From: Gordionus sp. m RMFG-2023
Taxonomy: Eukaryota; Nematomorpha; Gordioida; Chordodea; Parachordodidae
Direction of reading: 5' to 3'
DNA: 64,000 nt
Assembly: GCF_954871325.1 (NCBI RefSeq)
Contig: NC_088775.1
Coordinates: 63,961,561-64,025,560, forward strand
A program made the position numbers and the translations under genes. Under the pieces are notes generated by a model, which searched no databases, was not told the DNA's origin, and saw only the letters and a program-made list of their open reading frames with translations. Numbering within the stretch: the stretch's first letter is position 1; every line of letters starts with the position of its first letter. Below, one piece after another: positions 27,501 through 34,755 of the stretch.

Positions 27501-30500
27501 TAAATATCGGATCAGATAGGTTTTCTAAAAAAGATCGGCCCGATCCAATCCATATTAAATATCGACCCAGCCCTATTCAAATATAATAACGAGGCCCCAA
27601 TTTTCCTAAATGTTAGAACCCAGAACCAAATCCAATTTTTAAATATTAAAAACTGGAACGCTTCTTAGTTTAGGTTACAATGTATGATTGTAATTTAAAA
27701 GGTATATAAATATTACATAAATTATTTCTATTCATGAATCCCATTTAAAAAAGACAAACTCCTAATATTATTAGTGCATGAGAATAAGAAAACAGAAAGA
27801 ATATGATGAATATTATTTCTAAGTAACAGCAATCGCTACAGCTTGAGCCACTTCTTCTGAAACCATCAAAATATTAAAATTACATGTATTTTTAATCATT
27901 CCAGATTGATACAGAGTTATGTAATATTTATATTTGAAACAGGAGTTACTCAAATATTTTATTATTTTTAAATTTATCAATTTAAAAAAAAGATAAGATT
28001 TTATATTTTTAAGGATATATAATTATTAATTTTGATGATTAAAATATATTTAATAAGACGAAGGTGCAATCAATGCAATGTTATCCTTTATTTAATCATT
28101 TTTAAAATTGCTATGCCTCTTGATATGGCTGGGGGAAGTGGTATCCATATGCTGCCACTTATTTTTTTTAAATATTTTAGAAACATTTAAATTATATTCT
28201 ATTTATATAGAAAAATATATAATTAGAAGAAGAGAAATTAAAAAAAAATATTTAGGTTTGGTCGGCATGGCTTAATGACCCATGTAAGATATACAGTTTG
28301 GTTCGACAAATTTCTATTGATATTCTTTGTCATAGGTAAAAGGCTTCTTTTGAATCACCTGTGATTAAACATAACCTTTGACCTATTATTTTGAATAATT
28401 TTAGGGCTTGGAGTCCAAATGATCCACAGGTGTCTCAGATTACCTGAACAAACAAAATATTATTAAGTTGTCTATCTAAATTTGTCCTTGTATTTTCAAT
28501 TTTCTTGATGAAGTTGAGAGAATAAGATCTGGCAAAACTACACATGTATAATCCAAAGGGTGGGGTATACCTTGGTTCCAAGGGACTATCATCATTCCAT
28601 CAGGTCTGGTTTGATTATCAGGGATGAGGCCAGAGGGTTCCAGGGCTGAAAGAATGTTTGTGGATTTCAAGATTCTATTGATGATAGAAATGATGGCATA
28701 GTGCCTGGGTAATATGCCTTTTAAAAAACGACAGTTAGGGGGTGGTGTCCAAGGCTATCAAAAAGTTTCGTTTAATCATAGGTGATCAAAAAGAAGGCTT
28801 CTACCTACGACAAAGAATATCAAATGAAATTTGTCGTATCTTTAAATGGGTCATTAAGCCTTTCCAAAACCTAAATATTTTTTTTAAATTTCTCTTCTCT
28901 TCTTTTAATTATATATTTTTATATAGAATATAGATATAATATGTTAATTATAATTTTATAATAATATTTTAATAAAAAAAAACTTAGAATTTTATATATA
29001 ATTTATTATAATGTAACTTCATAAAATCAAAATAATAATATGATATAGAAATAATTTCTTTATATAGATAAAAATAAAACTTTTTAATATAATAAAAAAA
29101 AATTATTGACATTTCTGTGCCTCAAAAGGCTTTCTCAATAAATTCTAATAAAATGAAAAATAGTAATTAAAACATACTAATGGGTGATTCCACGTCAAAT
29201 CGACCAAAAAACGAAATTTTCGGCCGACCATTTCAAAAATGAATGACACTTTGCATGTTAGTTATTTATGTTGTAAATGTTAAGAAAATCAAAATTTTAG
29301 AGTGCTAGCTCAACCAGATCCAAAGATATACGCCTTCAAAGTCGAAAATCGCGAAGTGCGTGATTTCTTTAAATCATGTTTTTAAAAAAAAATACTTAAG
29401 ATAGATTTACAAATTATATACCCTTAAAATATTACGTTGGAAAATATAAAAAAAAAATTAAAAAATTTCAAGTGTTTTCTTATTTCCGGTAAAAATAAAA
29501 AATTTTAAAAATGTTTATTACCTTTATATTAAACGATTTAATAAAAAATCTAGATAGCCATTTTTGTTTTTTAATTTTATTAATATTTTTATTATTTTTA
29601 TATATAAAAAAATGTAATTAGAAGGCGGTATATTAAAATATTTTTATAATATATAATTTTTAATAAAAATATGAATAGTGATGTGATTAAAATTAAAAAA
29701 TCAATTGAGTATAACCTAGAATGATGTCCTGAGGCGATATATAAGCAGGCAGCTTATACAGATATTATTTTATTTGGACGCTCTATTCTAAAATAAAAAT
29801 ATTTTAAAATTTTATACACTAACAATTATTAAAATAAAATTTCTTGTTTTAATCTTATCCCATTTTGTTTTTATTAATAGAATTTTTTGAGACGATAATT
29901 TGATTAATGGGTAACCATATCTTTTCCTCAACTGTGGGGTAAAATAAGGATGGTGATGGTCCATGGGGATGTAAAAAGGATATATATATCTCCTCTGTAA
30001 TTTCATTCTTTTTTAGTACTGTGGCTAACCACCAAAAATCGTCATAAACACATGTTACGAATCCTTTAATATCGGCAAAAAACAAATTATCGGTAAAAGG
30101 CAAATTATCAACATTTGAGATAATCTTAATTTGAAAGTCCTCTGCACATGAATATATTTTTGATTTAAGCTTACTTAAACTCAAAGGAAATACAGCATGT
30201 ATTTCACGAGTTCCTAGAATGGGAAGAGCTAAACTGAATCTTTCTCGAAGTTTAATCGCTTGCAAATTGTATTGTTCTTTTGTTATATACGTAAAATTTG
30301 CTGATGGCATGTTTTGTTTTGCAAATTGATACAAATCAATTGGGGTTAAAATGTGGCCAGAACTGATGCGCTGAAGGCTTGAACGTGCTGCTAATCTTTT
30401 TAATGTTCCGCCAAGGCCGTCACATGGACCTTTTCCATGGGATGTAGCTGAAAAATGCCATTCAGCTGCTACACCAAAATCTAATTCATGATAACACATT

Positions 30501-33500
30501 TTTATAAAAAAATTTCTGTTTTTATATTCCGATCCGTCACAGCACTAATATATTTTGTTTGGCTTTCTGTTGAATTGATTGGTCAAAAACTTTATCATTT
30601 TATTCTGGTATAAATGTACTGCAATAACATCATGTTAAAGTGACTCTAATCTAAATAAACTTACCTTTTGTAGATTTTTTGAAATAGATTTGTGGCCCTC
30701 TCTAAAAAATGGATTGGTACAAAGCAACTTCATTATTACAATTTTTAATGCTAAATTTAAAAAAAAATAATATTATTTTAAACCTTATGTTCTTATCAAT
30801 CATTGATTGATAATTAAATTTTCTATTTATCGATTAAAAAATGTAATAGAAAGAAAGGAATAAAAAAATAAAATAAACTGATAAAATCTTTGATTTCAAA
30901 TAATAACGATAGTAGATCCACAAAAATGAAAGGATATATCTACAAATTATGGCTTTATGAATTTCTATTAATAAGCGCAAAATTATAATAGTTTGAATAT
31001 AAAATTTTAAAATATGTTTATTTTACAATATAGCGTCCAAATAAAATAATATCTGTATAAGCTGCCTGCTTACATATCGCCCCAGGACATCATTCTAGGT
31101 TATACTCAATTGGTTTTTTAATTTTAATCACAATACTATTCATATTTTTATTAAAAATATGATATTATAAAAATATTTTAATATAACGCCATATATATTA
31201 CATTTAATTATTTATAAGAATTCAAATAAAATTAAAAAAACAAAAATGGCTATCGAGATTTTTTATTAAATCGTTTAATATAAAGGTAATAAACATTTTT
31301 AGTGAATATTAACACCCAAAAAAAATCGCTTCCTGGCAATGTTAATTTTTTATTTTTACCGGAAATAAGAACACACTTGAAATTTTTTAATTTTCCAACG
31401 TAAAATTTTAAGATAATTTGTAACTATATCTTAAGTATTTTTTAAAAAACACGATTTAAAGAAATCACGCAAAATCCTGCACTTCGCGATTTTGGACTTT
31501 GAAGGCATAAATTTTAATTTTCTTAACATTTACAACATAAATCACTAACATGCAAAGTTTCATTCATTTTTGAGATGGTTGGCCGAATCATTGGTCGATT
31601 TGTCATGGAATTACCCTATTGCAAACTTTTATATTGAGAAATAAAAATATGAAGAATGTAAAAGGTATCTAAAAATTTTTGCCCAAATTTCAATTACTTT
31701 GCATCATTCCTATTAAAAATTTCCCTCATTACTTGATTTAACTAATAAATTATCTTTTGGTAGACTAAAACCTTCATATTTACAAAATCATTCATGTGTT
31801 CTCCTGACACTAATATAATACCTTTAACATTGCTATATGTTCTTTGATTCTTTTTTTTGACTATAATTCCCATTTGTTCAATGTGAACCTTTTTATAACT
31901 CTTACATGATATTTGACGAATACCTGGTGTTTATAAATTGTATATAGTCTTTTTATTAATGGTATTAGGGCTGTAATTTATATTCATCATACTTTAATAT
32001 TTTTTAAATAAATATTTTTATTGCAGAGGTTAGTGTTGTTAAATGTCTCATTTTGAGCCGAATTTTAAAAACGGCTAACTCAATATTTTATCCAGAATAC
32101 TATTACGCAAGCCTAAATATTTTGTTTGCAGAAGAAACAAAGGTTTGAACATCTATTAGCGAAATCTCGAGGCTTAGGCAATATTTTTCTGGCTAAAATA
32201 TTGAGTCAGCCGTTTTTAAAAATCGGCTCAAAACGAGCCGTTTAACAACACTAGCAGAGGTTATTAATTAATTACAAATTATTATGTATTATATTTATCA
32301 GAGACCTGCAGAGGTACCATTTGTATAGCCTGGCCCAGATTATTTTTTAAAAATTTGAGTTTTTTTCAATAAAATTTTTCAGGCCCGGCCCGGGTTTTTT
32401 TAAAATATATTTTCAGGTCTGGCCCAGATTTTTTAAAAAATATATTTTATTTATTTTTGATTTTTAAAGCTAATGGCGATTTCAAATATTTGGTTATAAA
32501 ATATATGGCCCAGCCCAAATATTTTTTTAAAAAAAATTTCACTCTGCCCAGGTAAATTTAAATAAAATCCGGGCCTGAAGATCTCTGATATTTGTAATGA
32601 TCTTGGATTATTAGTTACTGCAGATTTAATTCTAAACATTTCTATATTTTTAAATTGATTGTAAATAAAATTATTTAACTTGTAAAAATTTGATAAAATA
32701 AAATATATTTATTTTCAAATAAATTAAAAAATATAGGAAATGTTTTCCATCAAATCTGGTCAACAGTTTAATATATTCATGCCATGTATTAGCAATTTTT
32801 AAAAAAGACAAAACTATTGGGAATATAAATTATCACCTTAACAATAAACAGAGTATTTATGAAATCATGTAAAGAGGTCTACTCAATGACATATATAATA
32901 CCTAGACTGACAATTCATTCATTAAAATGCATTTTTAAGTGTCGTTAAAAGCAAATCAGCTGGATCCGCCATTTTGGTAACCCTTATGATAATTATTCTC
33001 ATGTTAAAAACTACAATTAGATCGGAAACTTGCTTCTTTAATTATCTCGATGATCAGGAAATTCTTTAATAAATTTTGCATCAGATATAGGAATAAATTA
33101 GGCTATCGTTTAAAATTTTAATAATGATTAGTGTAACCAAGATGGCGTCCCCTACACTTTTAATGAATGAATCGTCAGTCTAGGTTTATCATATGTAATT
33201 GGGTCTAATAGATAAACAAAAAGAATGATAGAAATCAAATAAAAGGAGGAGCATATTGATTTTGTAAATGTAAAAGTTTTAGCCACTACAAAAAATATTA
33301 TATAAATTAGTTATCTTTAATTTTATTAGATTTGATTGACAAAGTTAACAAATTTATAGTTATAATATGTAAAATGTATATTAAAAATATAAATTTAAGA
33401 ATTTTTGTATTTTATATAAAAAAGCAATCATTAATTTGATTAAATGTAATTTAAGCCCTTTTAATGATAAAAGAGTAACTTCGAAATGGGACATGTCAAA

Positions 33501-33976
33501 ATTTCCATCAGTAAAAGGGATATCAACTGTGCCTAAAAATACTCTTGGTTGAGATGTTGATGGATCTTCATTAATTGTAGGAGATGAGTGAGACTCAGTG
33601 CTACTATAAATATTTGATGGAGGGGGCCTCTCAACCATATGAATAACTTGTTCATGAACACCTAAAATGATGTATAATTAATGCACTAATAGAAAAATAA
33701 ATATACCATAACTTTGCAAAATCTTATTATCTTGCAATACCTTTCCTTTAAATATCAATCTTTGCTTATCAACAGAAAGAGACTAAAAATATATATATTA
33801 AACAGTTTAAATATATTTATTTTACTATTCTGGCAGTAATTTTTTCCTTGAACTCTGACACTGTAATCTATATTTTTTTTAAATTTAATATTGTAAATAT
33901 AACTAATATTTACATTATCATCTAGATCAAATTCATAATTTTCGGACTCTAATGTTCTGATAGTTACGTGGATCAT
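3436..33976 (-). CDS. BAG6: BAG6/Scythe homologue, 18 exons, C-terminus outside or not found
   Basis: BAG6 is a chaperone-type ubiquitin-like protein. In known animals it acts with the GET/TRC machinery and proteasomal quality control of hydrophobic or tail-anchored proteins, in cytosol and nucleus. Exons read on the minus strand: 33976-33914, 33867-33826, 33782-33707, 33661-33480, 26623-26543, 26501-26176, 26128-26005, 20471-20400, 20045-19872, 19723-19613, 19479-19353, 19230-19108, 18738-18523, 10823-10611, 10137-10006, 9961-9699, 6665-6527, 3557-3436. All junctions are GT-AG and the phases carry through to give 862 codons with no stop. Identity rests on remembered similarity to vertebrate BAG6: ubiquitin-like N-terminus, VIHMVERPPP just after it, the SHAQHAMSDIVVDF region and a VVPVEITV segment. 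The start is the only Met before the ubiquitin-like fold. The BAG-like C-terminus was not found. Large introns hold transposons; intron 15 is only 44 nt. Confidence 0.9.
3560..4780. other. BAG6 intron 17 sequence without recognised content
   Basis: A+T-rich. The minus-strand frame at 4689-4450 has no recognisable motif and looks like a chance frame. Confidence 0.3.
4790..5720 (+). pseudogene. hAT transposase relic (Ac/ZBED type)
   Basis: Plus-strand pieces near 4840-4970 read IRCAAYTHQSVINDALKNND followed by AKTIIDIAREVVKL, the usual RCAAHTLQLAVNDALK and KAREVVKKL motifs of ZBED-like transposases. Near 5280-5390 a frame reads LGPRYQVML and then MAKDYLKNY, the AVYLDPRY and K-A-K-x-L motifs. 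A third piece near 5640-5700 continues. Multiple stops and frame changes separate these pieces. It lies in a BAG6 intron, in the opposite orientation to the gene. Confidence 0.6.
5975..6169. mobile_element. MITE-A copy 1 (nonautonomous hAT, TAGTGTTGTTAAAC ends)
   Basis: Starts tagtgttgttaaacagctcg and ends in its inverted match cgagccgtttgataacacta. Flanks ttcgtcac and gtcgtcaa agree at 6 of 8 positions, a decayed 8-bp target duplication. Length 195 bp. One of five copies in this window. Confidence 0.8.
6527..6665 (-). CDS. BAG6: BAG6 exon 17
   Basis: The acceptor at 6666 (AAAG|GAAAAT) gives phase 0 as exon 16 demands and reads ENEERNINYVRIQPVGATIQ, then RTVIRRNPPLANF. I align this with the TRVVIARPTPPQ stretch of vertebrate BAG6. 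A nearer acceptor at the TTAG just upstream of GATTCAACC would break the frame, so it was rejected. The intron between this exon and exon 16 holds a whole decayed LINE. Confidence 0.75.
6970..9640 (+). pseudogene. Decayed RTE-like LINE, same family as the 45-48 kb copy
   Basis: Plus-strand sequence matches the intact copy at 45218-48314 from the endonuclease start (about 7048, RVATWN, then CCAQKKR in place of CCIQETR) through the reverse transcriptase to the C-terminal end (about 9560-9618, reading WRKVIRRETGLPR). Many stops, indels and internal losses are present, and no long frame survives, so it is much older than the other copy. It lies in BAG6 intron 16, antisense to the gene. The exact 5' edge is unclear; aacggccataaacgatatga at about 7001-7020 is near it. 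Confidence 0.8.
9699..10823 (-). CDS. BAG6: BAG6 exons 14-16
   Basis: Exon 14 (10823-10611) includes NVAGAVQGIISSIMTNLN, a hydrophobic helix of the kind repeated in the BAG6 middle region. Exon 15 (10137-10006) includes RRVLNFVGNN. Exon 16 (9961-9699) is Arg/Asn-rich and ends DPLLPCYSHHFVNLQ. All three join at phase 1 as required. The intron between 15 and 16 is 44 nt, whereas the intron above exon 14 is about 7.7 kb because of LTR-element fossils and a hAT. Confidence 0.82.
10255..10376. repeat. Tandem duplication of about 46-60 bp in BAG6 intron
   Basis: The block ttatatttttaaataatataaaaaaattc plus its continuation occurs twice in a row. Low-complexity A+T; no function seen. Confidence 0.6.
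10875..13180 (+). mobile_element. Fossil Gypsy-type LTR retrotransposon, pol remnant and 3' repeat tract
   Basis: A short stretch at about 10880-10960 resembles the start of the LTRs further right. After it come plus-strand remnants recognisable as Gypsy pol: the end of the reverse transcriptase, an RNase H start (ICDASTYGIGAVLSH at about 11190-11235), and integrase-region sequence to about 12600. From about 12740 to 13160 there are about five repeats of roughly 75-90 bp, each holding a version of taacccagcggtgcgg. The element is broken, with many breaks, and old. It lies in BAG6 intron 13, antisense to the gene. Confidence 0.75.
13788..16538 (-). mobile_element. hAT transposon (TAGACCTRTG ends) inserted in an LTR
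   Basis: Ends are tagacctatgcgccgacg and, read inward from the other side, tagacctgtgtactggcc. The 8-bp target duplication attataag is perfect (13780-13787 and 16539-16546), and the uninterrupted LTR at 18390-18400 shows the empty site. Subterminal sequence is rich in CGGCGG and GGCCGG at both ends, in contrast to the A+T-rich interior. A minus-strand transposase relic occupies about 15340-13960. The 2751-bp element is complete at its ends but the gene is dead. Confidence 0.92.
13960..15340 (-). pseudogene. hAT transposase relic inside the 13788-16538 element
   Basis: Minus-strand pieces include QMVTDAGPNVRKGV at about 15172-15131, LNVPTRWHSILIMLESIFGL at about 14940-14870, SLLYPRLQ near 14500 and, near 14180-14060, CVPATSTHNERVFSTAGLTL, the hallmark dimerization segment of Ac/ZBED-type transposases. 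At least three frame changes and in-frame stops separate them. The final helix runs into NLNKIIFKHDN at about 14060-14030. Confidence 0.8.
16574..17230 (-). mobile_element. Inverted fragment of the same fossil Gypsy element
   Basis: Read on the minus strand, this piece repeats the order seen at 12650-13160: a short pol-end region with a gggtagca core (about 17150-17070), then several repeats with the ctgggt/acccag core (about 17060-16600). It abuts the right edge of LTR copy 1, so two copies of the element's 3' part face each other across that LTR. Broken and old. Confidence 0.6.
17392..17586. mobile_element. MITE-A copy 2
   Basis: Starts tagtgttgttaaacggctcg and ends with its inverted match. 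The target duplication gtgttgtg is perfect (17384-17391 and 17587-17594). Length 195 bp, with inner arms aacggctaactcaa / ttgagttagccgtt. It lies inside the LTR-element fossil, so it is younger than that fossil. Confidence 0.92.
17786..17818 (+). other. tRNA 3'-half-like sequence with CCA beside an LTR
   Basis: The plus strand shows a T-arm, gtgggttcgagctccac, with a 5-bp stem and a 7-nt TTCGAGC loop, then ggtggga, a single g, and cca. This is the order T-arm, acceptor strand, discriminator base, CCA tail. Read on the minus strand it begins TGGCTCCCACC right beside the LTR edge, as a primer-binding site would. No 5' half of a tRNA is present, so it is not a tRNA gene. Confidence 0.5.
17819..18418. 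mobile_element. LTR copy 2 of the fossil Gypsy element
   Basis: 600 bp from tggaatagttggagccacga to ataaacacaaca, homologous along its length to LTR copy 1. It carries the uninterrupted version of the hAT target in copy 1. Both ends could be read as TG...CA on either strand, so orientation cannot be settled from the edges. No target duplication pairing it with copy 1 was found. Confidence 0.75.
18523..20471 (-). CDS. BAG6: BAG6 exons 8-13: conserved core and low-complexity middle
   Basis: Exon 8 (20471-20400) is short. Exon 9 (20045-19872) is the best-conserved part, with MHYLSHAQHAMSDIVVDF and ending VVPVEITV, matching the LGNTFVALSDLRCNL and AAIPIQINV region of vertebrate BAG6. Exons 10-13 (19723-19613, 19479-19353, 19230-19108, 18738-18523) are Asn-, Ser-, Gln- and Pro-rich, as expected for the disordered middle of the family. 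Exon 13 contains PHRIIIIG, probably equivalent to HPRVIRIS. Intron 8 is long but holds no recognised element. The intron above exon 8 is about 5.5 kb and holds a transposon nest. Confidence 0.88.
21380..21460. repeat. Short tandem duplication (about 37 bp, two copies)
   Basis: The phrase aatcttgtaagaacttagaa plus aacagcaaaagtt occurs twice in direct succession. Nothing else is recognisable between about 20880 and 22040. Confidence 0.7.
22041..23960 (+). pseudogene. hAT transposase relic (TTF zinc finger / ZMYM1-like type)
   Basis: Plus-strand pieces follow the order of TTF-finger hAT transposases: SRNWLLVAI and SFSKGYTNYKHI with EIHENSIFH (about 22080-22265), LGRQNMPYRGSDCNE (about 22400-22440), then YDQAIICLRYIYKGEITEKH and TNSSDKRLFDL (about 22760-22870), FDGAATMRSEFVGLQAP (about 22930-22985), IWCYSHILNLCV (about 23010-23048), then an open 243-codon piece at 23187-23918 with AKTLLERLCKFKTLL. 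Stops and frame changes lie between the pieces. The usual C-terminal dimerization region was not found. Confidence 0.75.
25365..26004. other. Unassigned BAG6 intron sequence
   Basis: A+T-rich; the minus-strand frame at 25976-25791 has no recognised motif. Confidence 0.3.
26005..26623 (-). CDS. BAG6: BAG6 exons 5-7: linker and helical segment
   Basis: Exon 5 (26623-26543) is a short Asn/Gln-rich piece. Exon 6 (26501-26176) contains SRLEIAQNMLKEAKKDIEKL, corresponding to the VRLVMAQHMIRDIQTLLSRM helix of vertebrate BAG6, followed by a Ser/Thr/Asn-rich low-complexity tail. Exon 7 (26128-26005) encodes an amphipathic stretch, DIIHEYSSILTAFLPHLM, like the LQELQRLESRLQPFLQRYY helix. Phase between exons 6 and 7 is 2 and restores an Asn codon across the splice. 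Introns 5 and 6 are 41 and 47 nt. Confidence 0.85.
26890..27575. mobile_element. Probable nonautonomous hAT with TAGGGCTGGGTCGATA end
   Basis: The right end read inward is tagggctgggtcgatattta, very similar to the outer element at 49755-57211 (tagggctgtgccgatactaa). Near 26890-26990 a CCGATACCGATC-type stretch looks like the opposite subterminal region, but the left edge and target duplication are not clear. It is interrupted by MITE-A at 27141-27356. Confidence 0.45.
27141..27356. mobile_element. MITE-A copy 3 (diverged)
   Basis: Starts tagtgtttttaaacagcta and ends aaatcgagtcgtttagcaaaacta in inverse. Flanks agggaatg and actgaatg agree at 6 of 8 positions. The most diverged copy in the window, so probably the oldest. 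Confidence 0.72.
27576..28245. other. Unassigned BAG6 intron sequence
   Basis: No coding frame or terminal repeat recognised. Confidence 0.3.
28250..28880. pseudogene. Fragment of a nuclease-like mobile-element protein with inverted coding ends
   Basis: The minus-strand frame 28670-28476 contains LEPSGL, RPDGMMIVPW and LDYTCV. This resembles a RPDG...VPW...WDVT protein common in invertebrate repeats; the PD...D-x-T spacing suggests a restriction-like nuclease fold, an inference only. About 115 bp at 28255-28371 recur inverted at about 28750-28872. Both arms encode the same segment: FRLIIGDQKEGFYLRQRI on the plus strand at 28765-28820 and RLCLITGDSKEAFYL on the minus strand at about 28390-28340. 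So the arms are inverted copies of coding sequence rather than classical TIRs. Confidence 0.5.
29182..31616 (-). mobile_element. Long-TIR DNA transposon, GGGTSRTTYCAYGTCAAATCG family, copy 2
   Basis: The left end gggtgattccacgtcaaatc and the right end read inward, gggtaattccatgacaaatc, begin inverted repeats that continue to about 29815 and 31000, about 620 bp each, including the matched inner landmarks aggatg/cctaga and tatttggacgc. The 1.2-kb centre carries a minus-strand transposase gene. Target duplication is unclear (flanks TAAT and TATT). It lies in BAG6 intron 4, in the same orientation as BAG6. Confidence 0.8.
29855..30530 (-). CDS. Transposase C-terminal exon of the long-TIR element
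   Basis: The open frame continues upstream of its first Met (30499) to a likely acceptor near 30540 (ATTAG|TGCTGTGACGGA). It starts CDGSEYKNRNFFIKMCYHEL and continues FGVAAEWHFSATSHGKGPCD. I recognise DG-x-x-YKNR followed by W-F-ATSHGKGPCDG-GG-KR as the catalytic part of an RNase H-like transposase found in many invertebrate genomes, but I cannot name its superfamily with confidence; Sola-type is one candidate. The frame ends near the inner edge of the left TIR. The N-terminal exons between 30540 and 31000 (for example about 30700-30665) are only partly visible. Whether it is functional cannot be judged. Confidence 0.65.
32031..32253. mobile_element. MITE-A copy 4
   Basis: Starts tagtgttgttaaatgtctca and ends cgagccgtttaacaacacta. 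The target duplication gcagaggt is perfect (32023-32030 and 32254-32261). Both inner arms carry ttgagYYagccg-type sequence and a second inverted pair around agatttcg, so it can fold nearly end to end. Confidence 0.92.
32299..32587. mobile_element. MITE-B copy, nonautonomous hAT rich in GGCCCGG
   Basis: Begins cagagacctgcagaggtacc and ends ggcctgaagatctctg. Flanks atatttat and atatttgt agree at 7 of 8 positions. The interior alternates A/T runs with GGCCC-type blocks on both strands (ggcccggcccggg, ggcccagccc). Related copy at 51009-51274 and a fragment at 180-275. Confidence 0.82.
32600..33479. other. Unassigned first part of BAG6 intron 4
   Basis: A+T-rich with no recognised coding or terminal repeat sequence. 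Confidence 0.3.
33480..33976 (-). CDS. BAG6: BAG6 exons 1-4: ubiquitin-like domain
   Basis: Exon 1 (33976-33914) reads MIHVTIRTLESENYEF and resembles the first strands of the BAG6 ubiquitin-like fold. Exon 2 (33867-33826) gives ITVSEFKEKITARI, exon 3 (33782-33707) gives DKQRLIFKGKVLQDNK, matching the family's KQRLIYQGRVLQDDK stretch. Exon 4 (33661-33480) closes the fold with VHEQVIHMVERPPP and then a Ser/Thr/Pro linker and VFLGTVDIPF, which lines up with the VMVGTFNLP segment of vertebrate BAG6. The three introns are 46, 43 and 45 nt. The donor of exon 4 (GAA|GTTACT) is weak, so its end is the least certain of these boundaries. Confidence 0.9.
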
Positions 33977-34755
33977 TGATAGTTCGAGAAAAGTGTAAAA
34001 ATTTTAGTGAAGAATATGAATGAATGAATTAGAATCTACCTATATGGTAACAAAAAGGGAATTAATACAACATGGTAATTATCTATTCTGGCGTTGAAGG
34101 GTAAAGTAATAGGACAAAATGTATAAGTATAGACCTAAGCTACCAATTTTTTTTAAAATATTTGAGTTACGAAATTAAACGCATTACTATAATGTTAAAG
34201 ATTCAGTAGAGCTATTAAGTATCCTTATTCTTAACTAACTCGATAAGTTAAGTTGGATTAAAATTTAAAATGAGAAGGCCTCAACACGTTTGTTGGCAAG
34301 CGGCACATACTTTTATGTTAACAATTCAAGGAACTGTCATTTAAACATATAGGTCAAGGAACTGTCATTTAAACATATAGGCGAAGATAAAAAGTATTGG
34401 GGAAAGAGAAAGCATGGAAGACAAGGATTTAACTTTGAATATATAAGCTAAATAAGTAATTCTCCTGGTGTTGATGTTAAAATTAAAAGCTTGTCGTGTT
34501 GACCATGGAATACATATTTAATTAAATAAATATTTAATAAAAGTTGTAGAAATTATAATTTAATGATAGTATGATAGCAAAGACTTAAAATAAAAAAGGC
34601 TTTTTACCGAATACAGTTAGCATCAAAAAATATTCAAAATTTTATAATTCTAGTTGATTGCAATTCTTTAAAAGCCATAAAATAATGACGCAGATTTTGT
34701 TTCACAAGAGTTGTTAGTTCAATCCTACGAGTTTTTGAAATATTTAAAAAAAACG
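33977..34755. promoter_or_regulatory. Intergenic region between divergent BAG6 and TBCB starts
   Basis: These 779 bp separate the two initiation codons and must hold both 5' UTRs and, by inference, a shared or paired promoter. I see no TATA box that stands out from the A+T-rich background. A direct repeat of about 28 bp with the core caaggaactgtcatttaaac lies at about 34327-34382. The only support for promoter function is the head-to-head gene arrangement. Confidence 0.4.
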
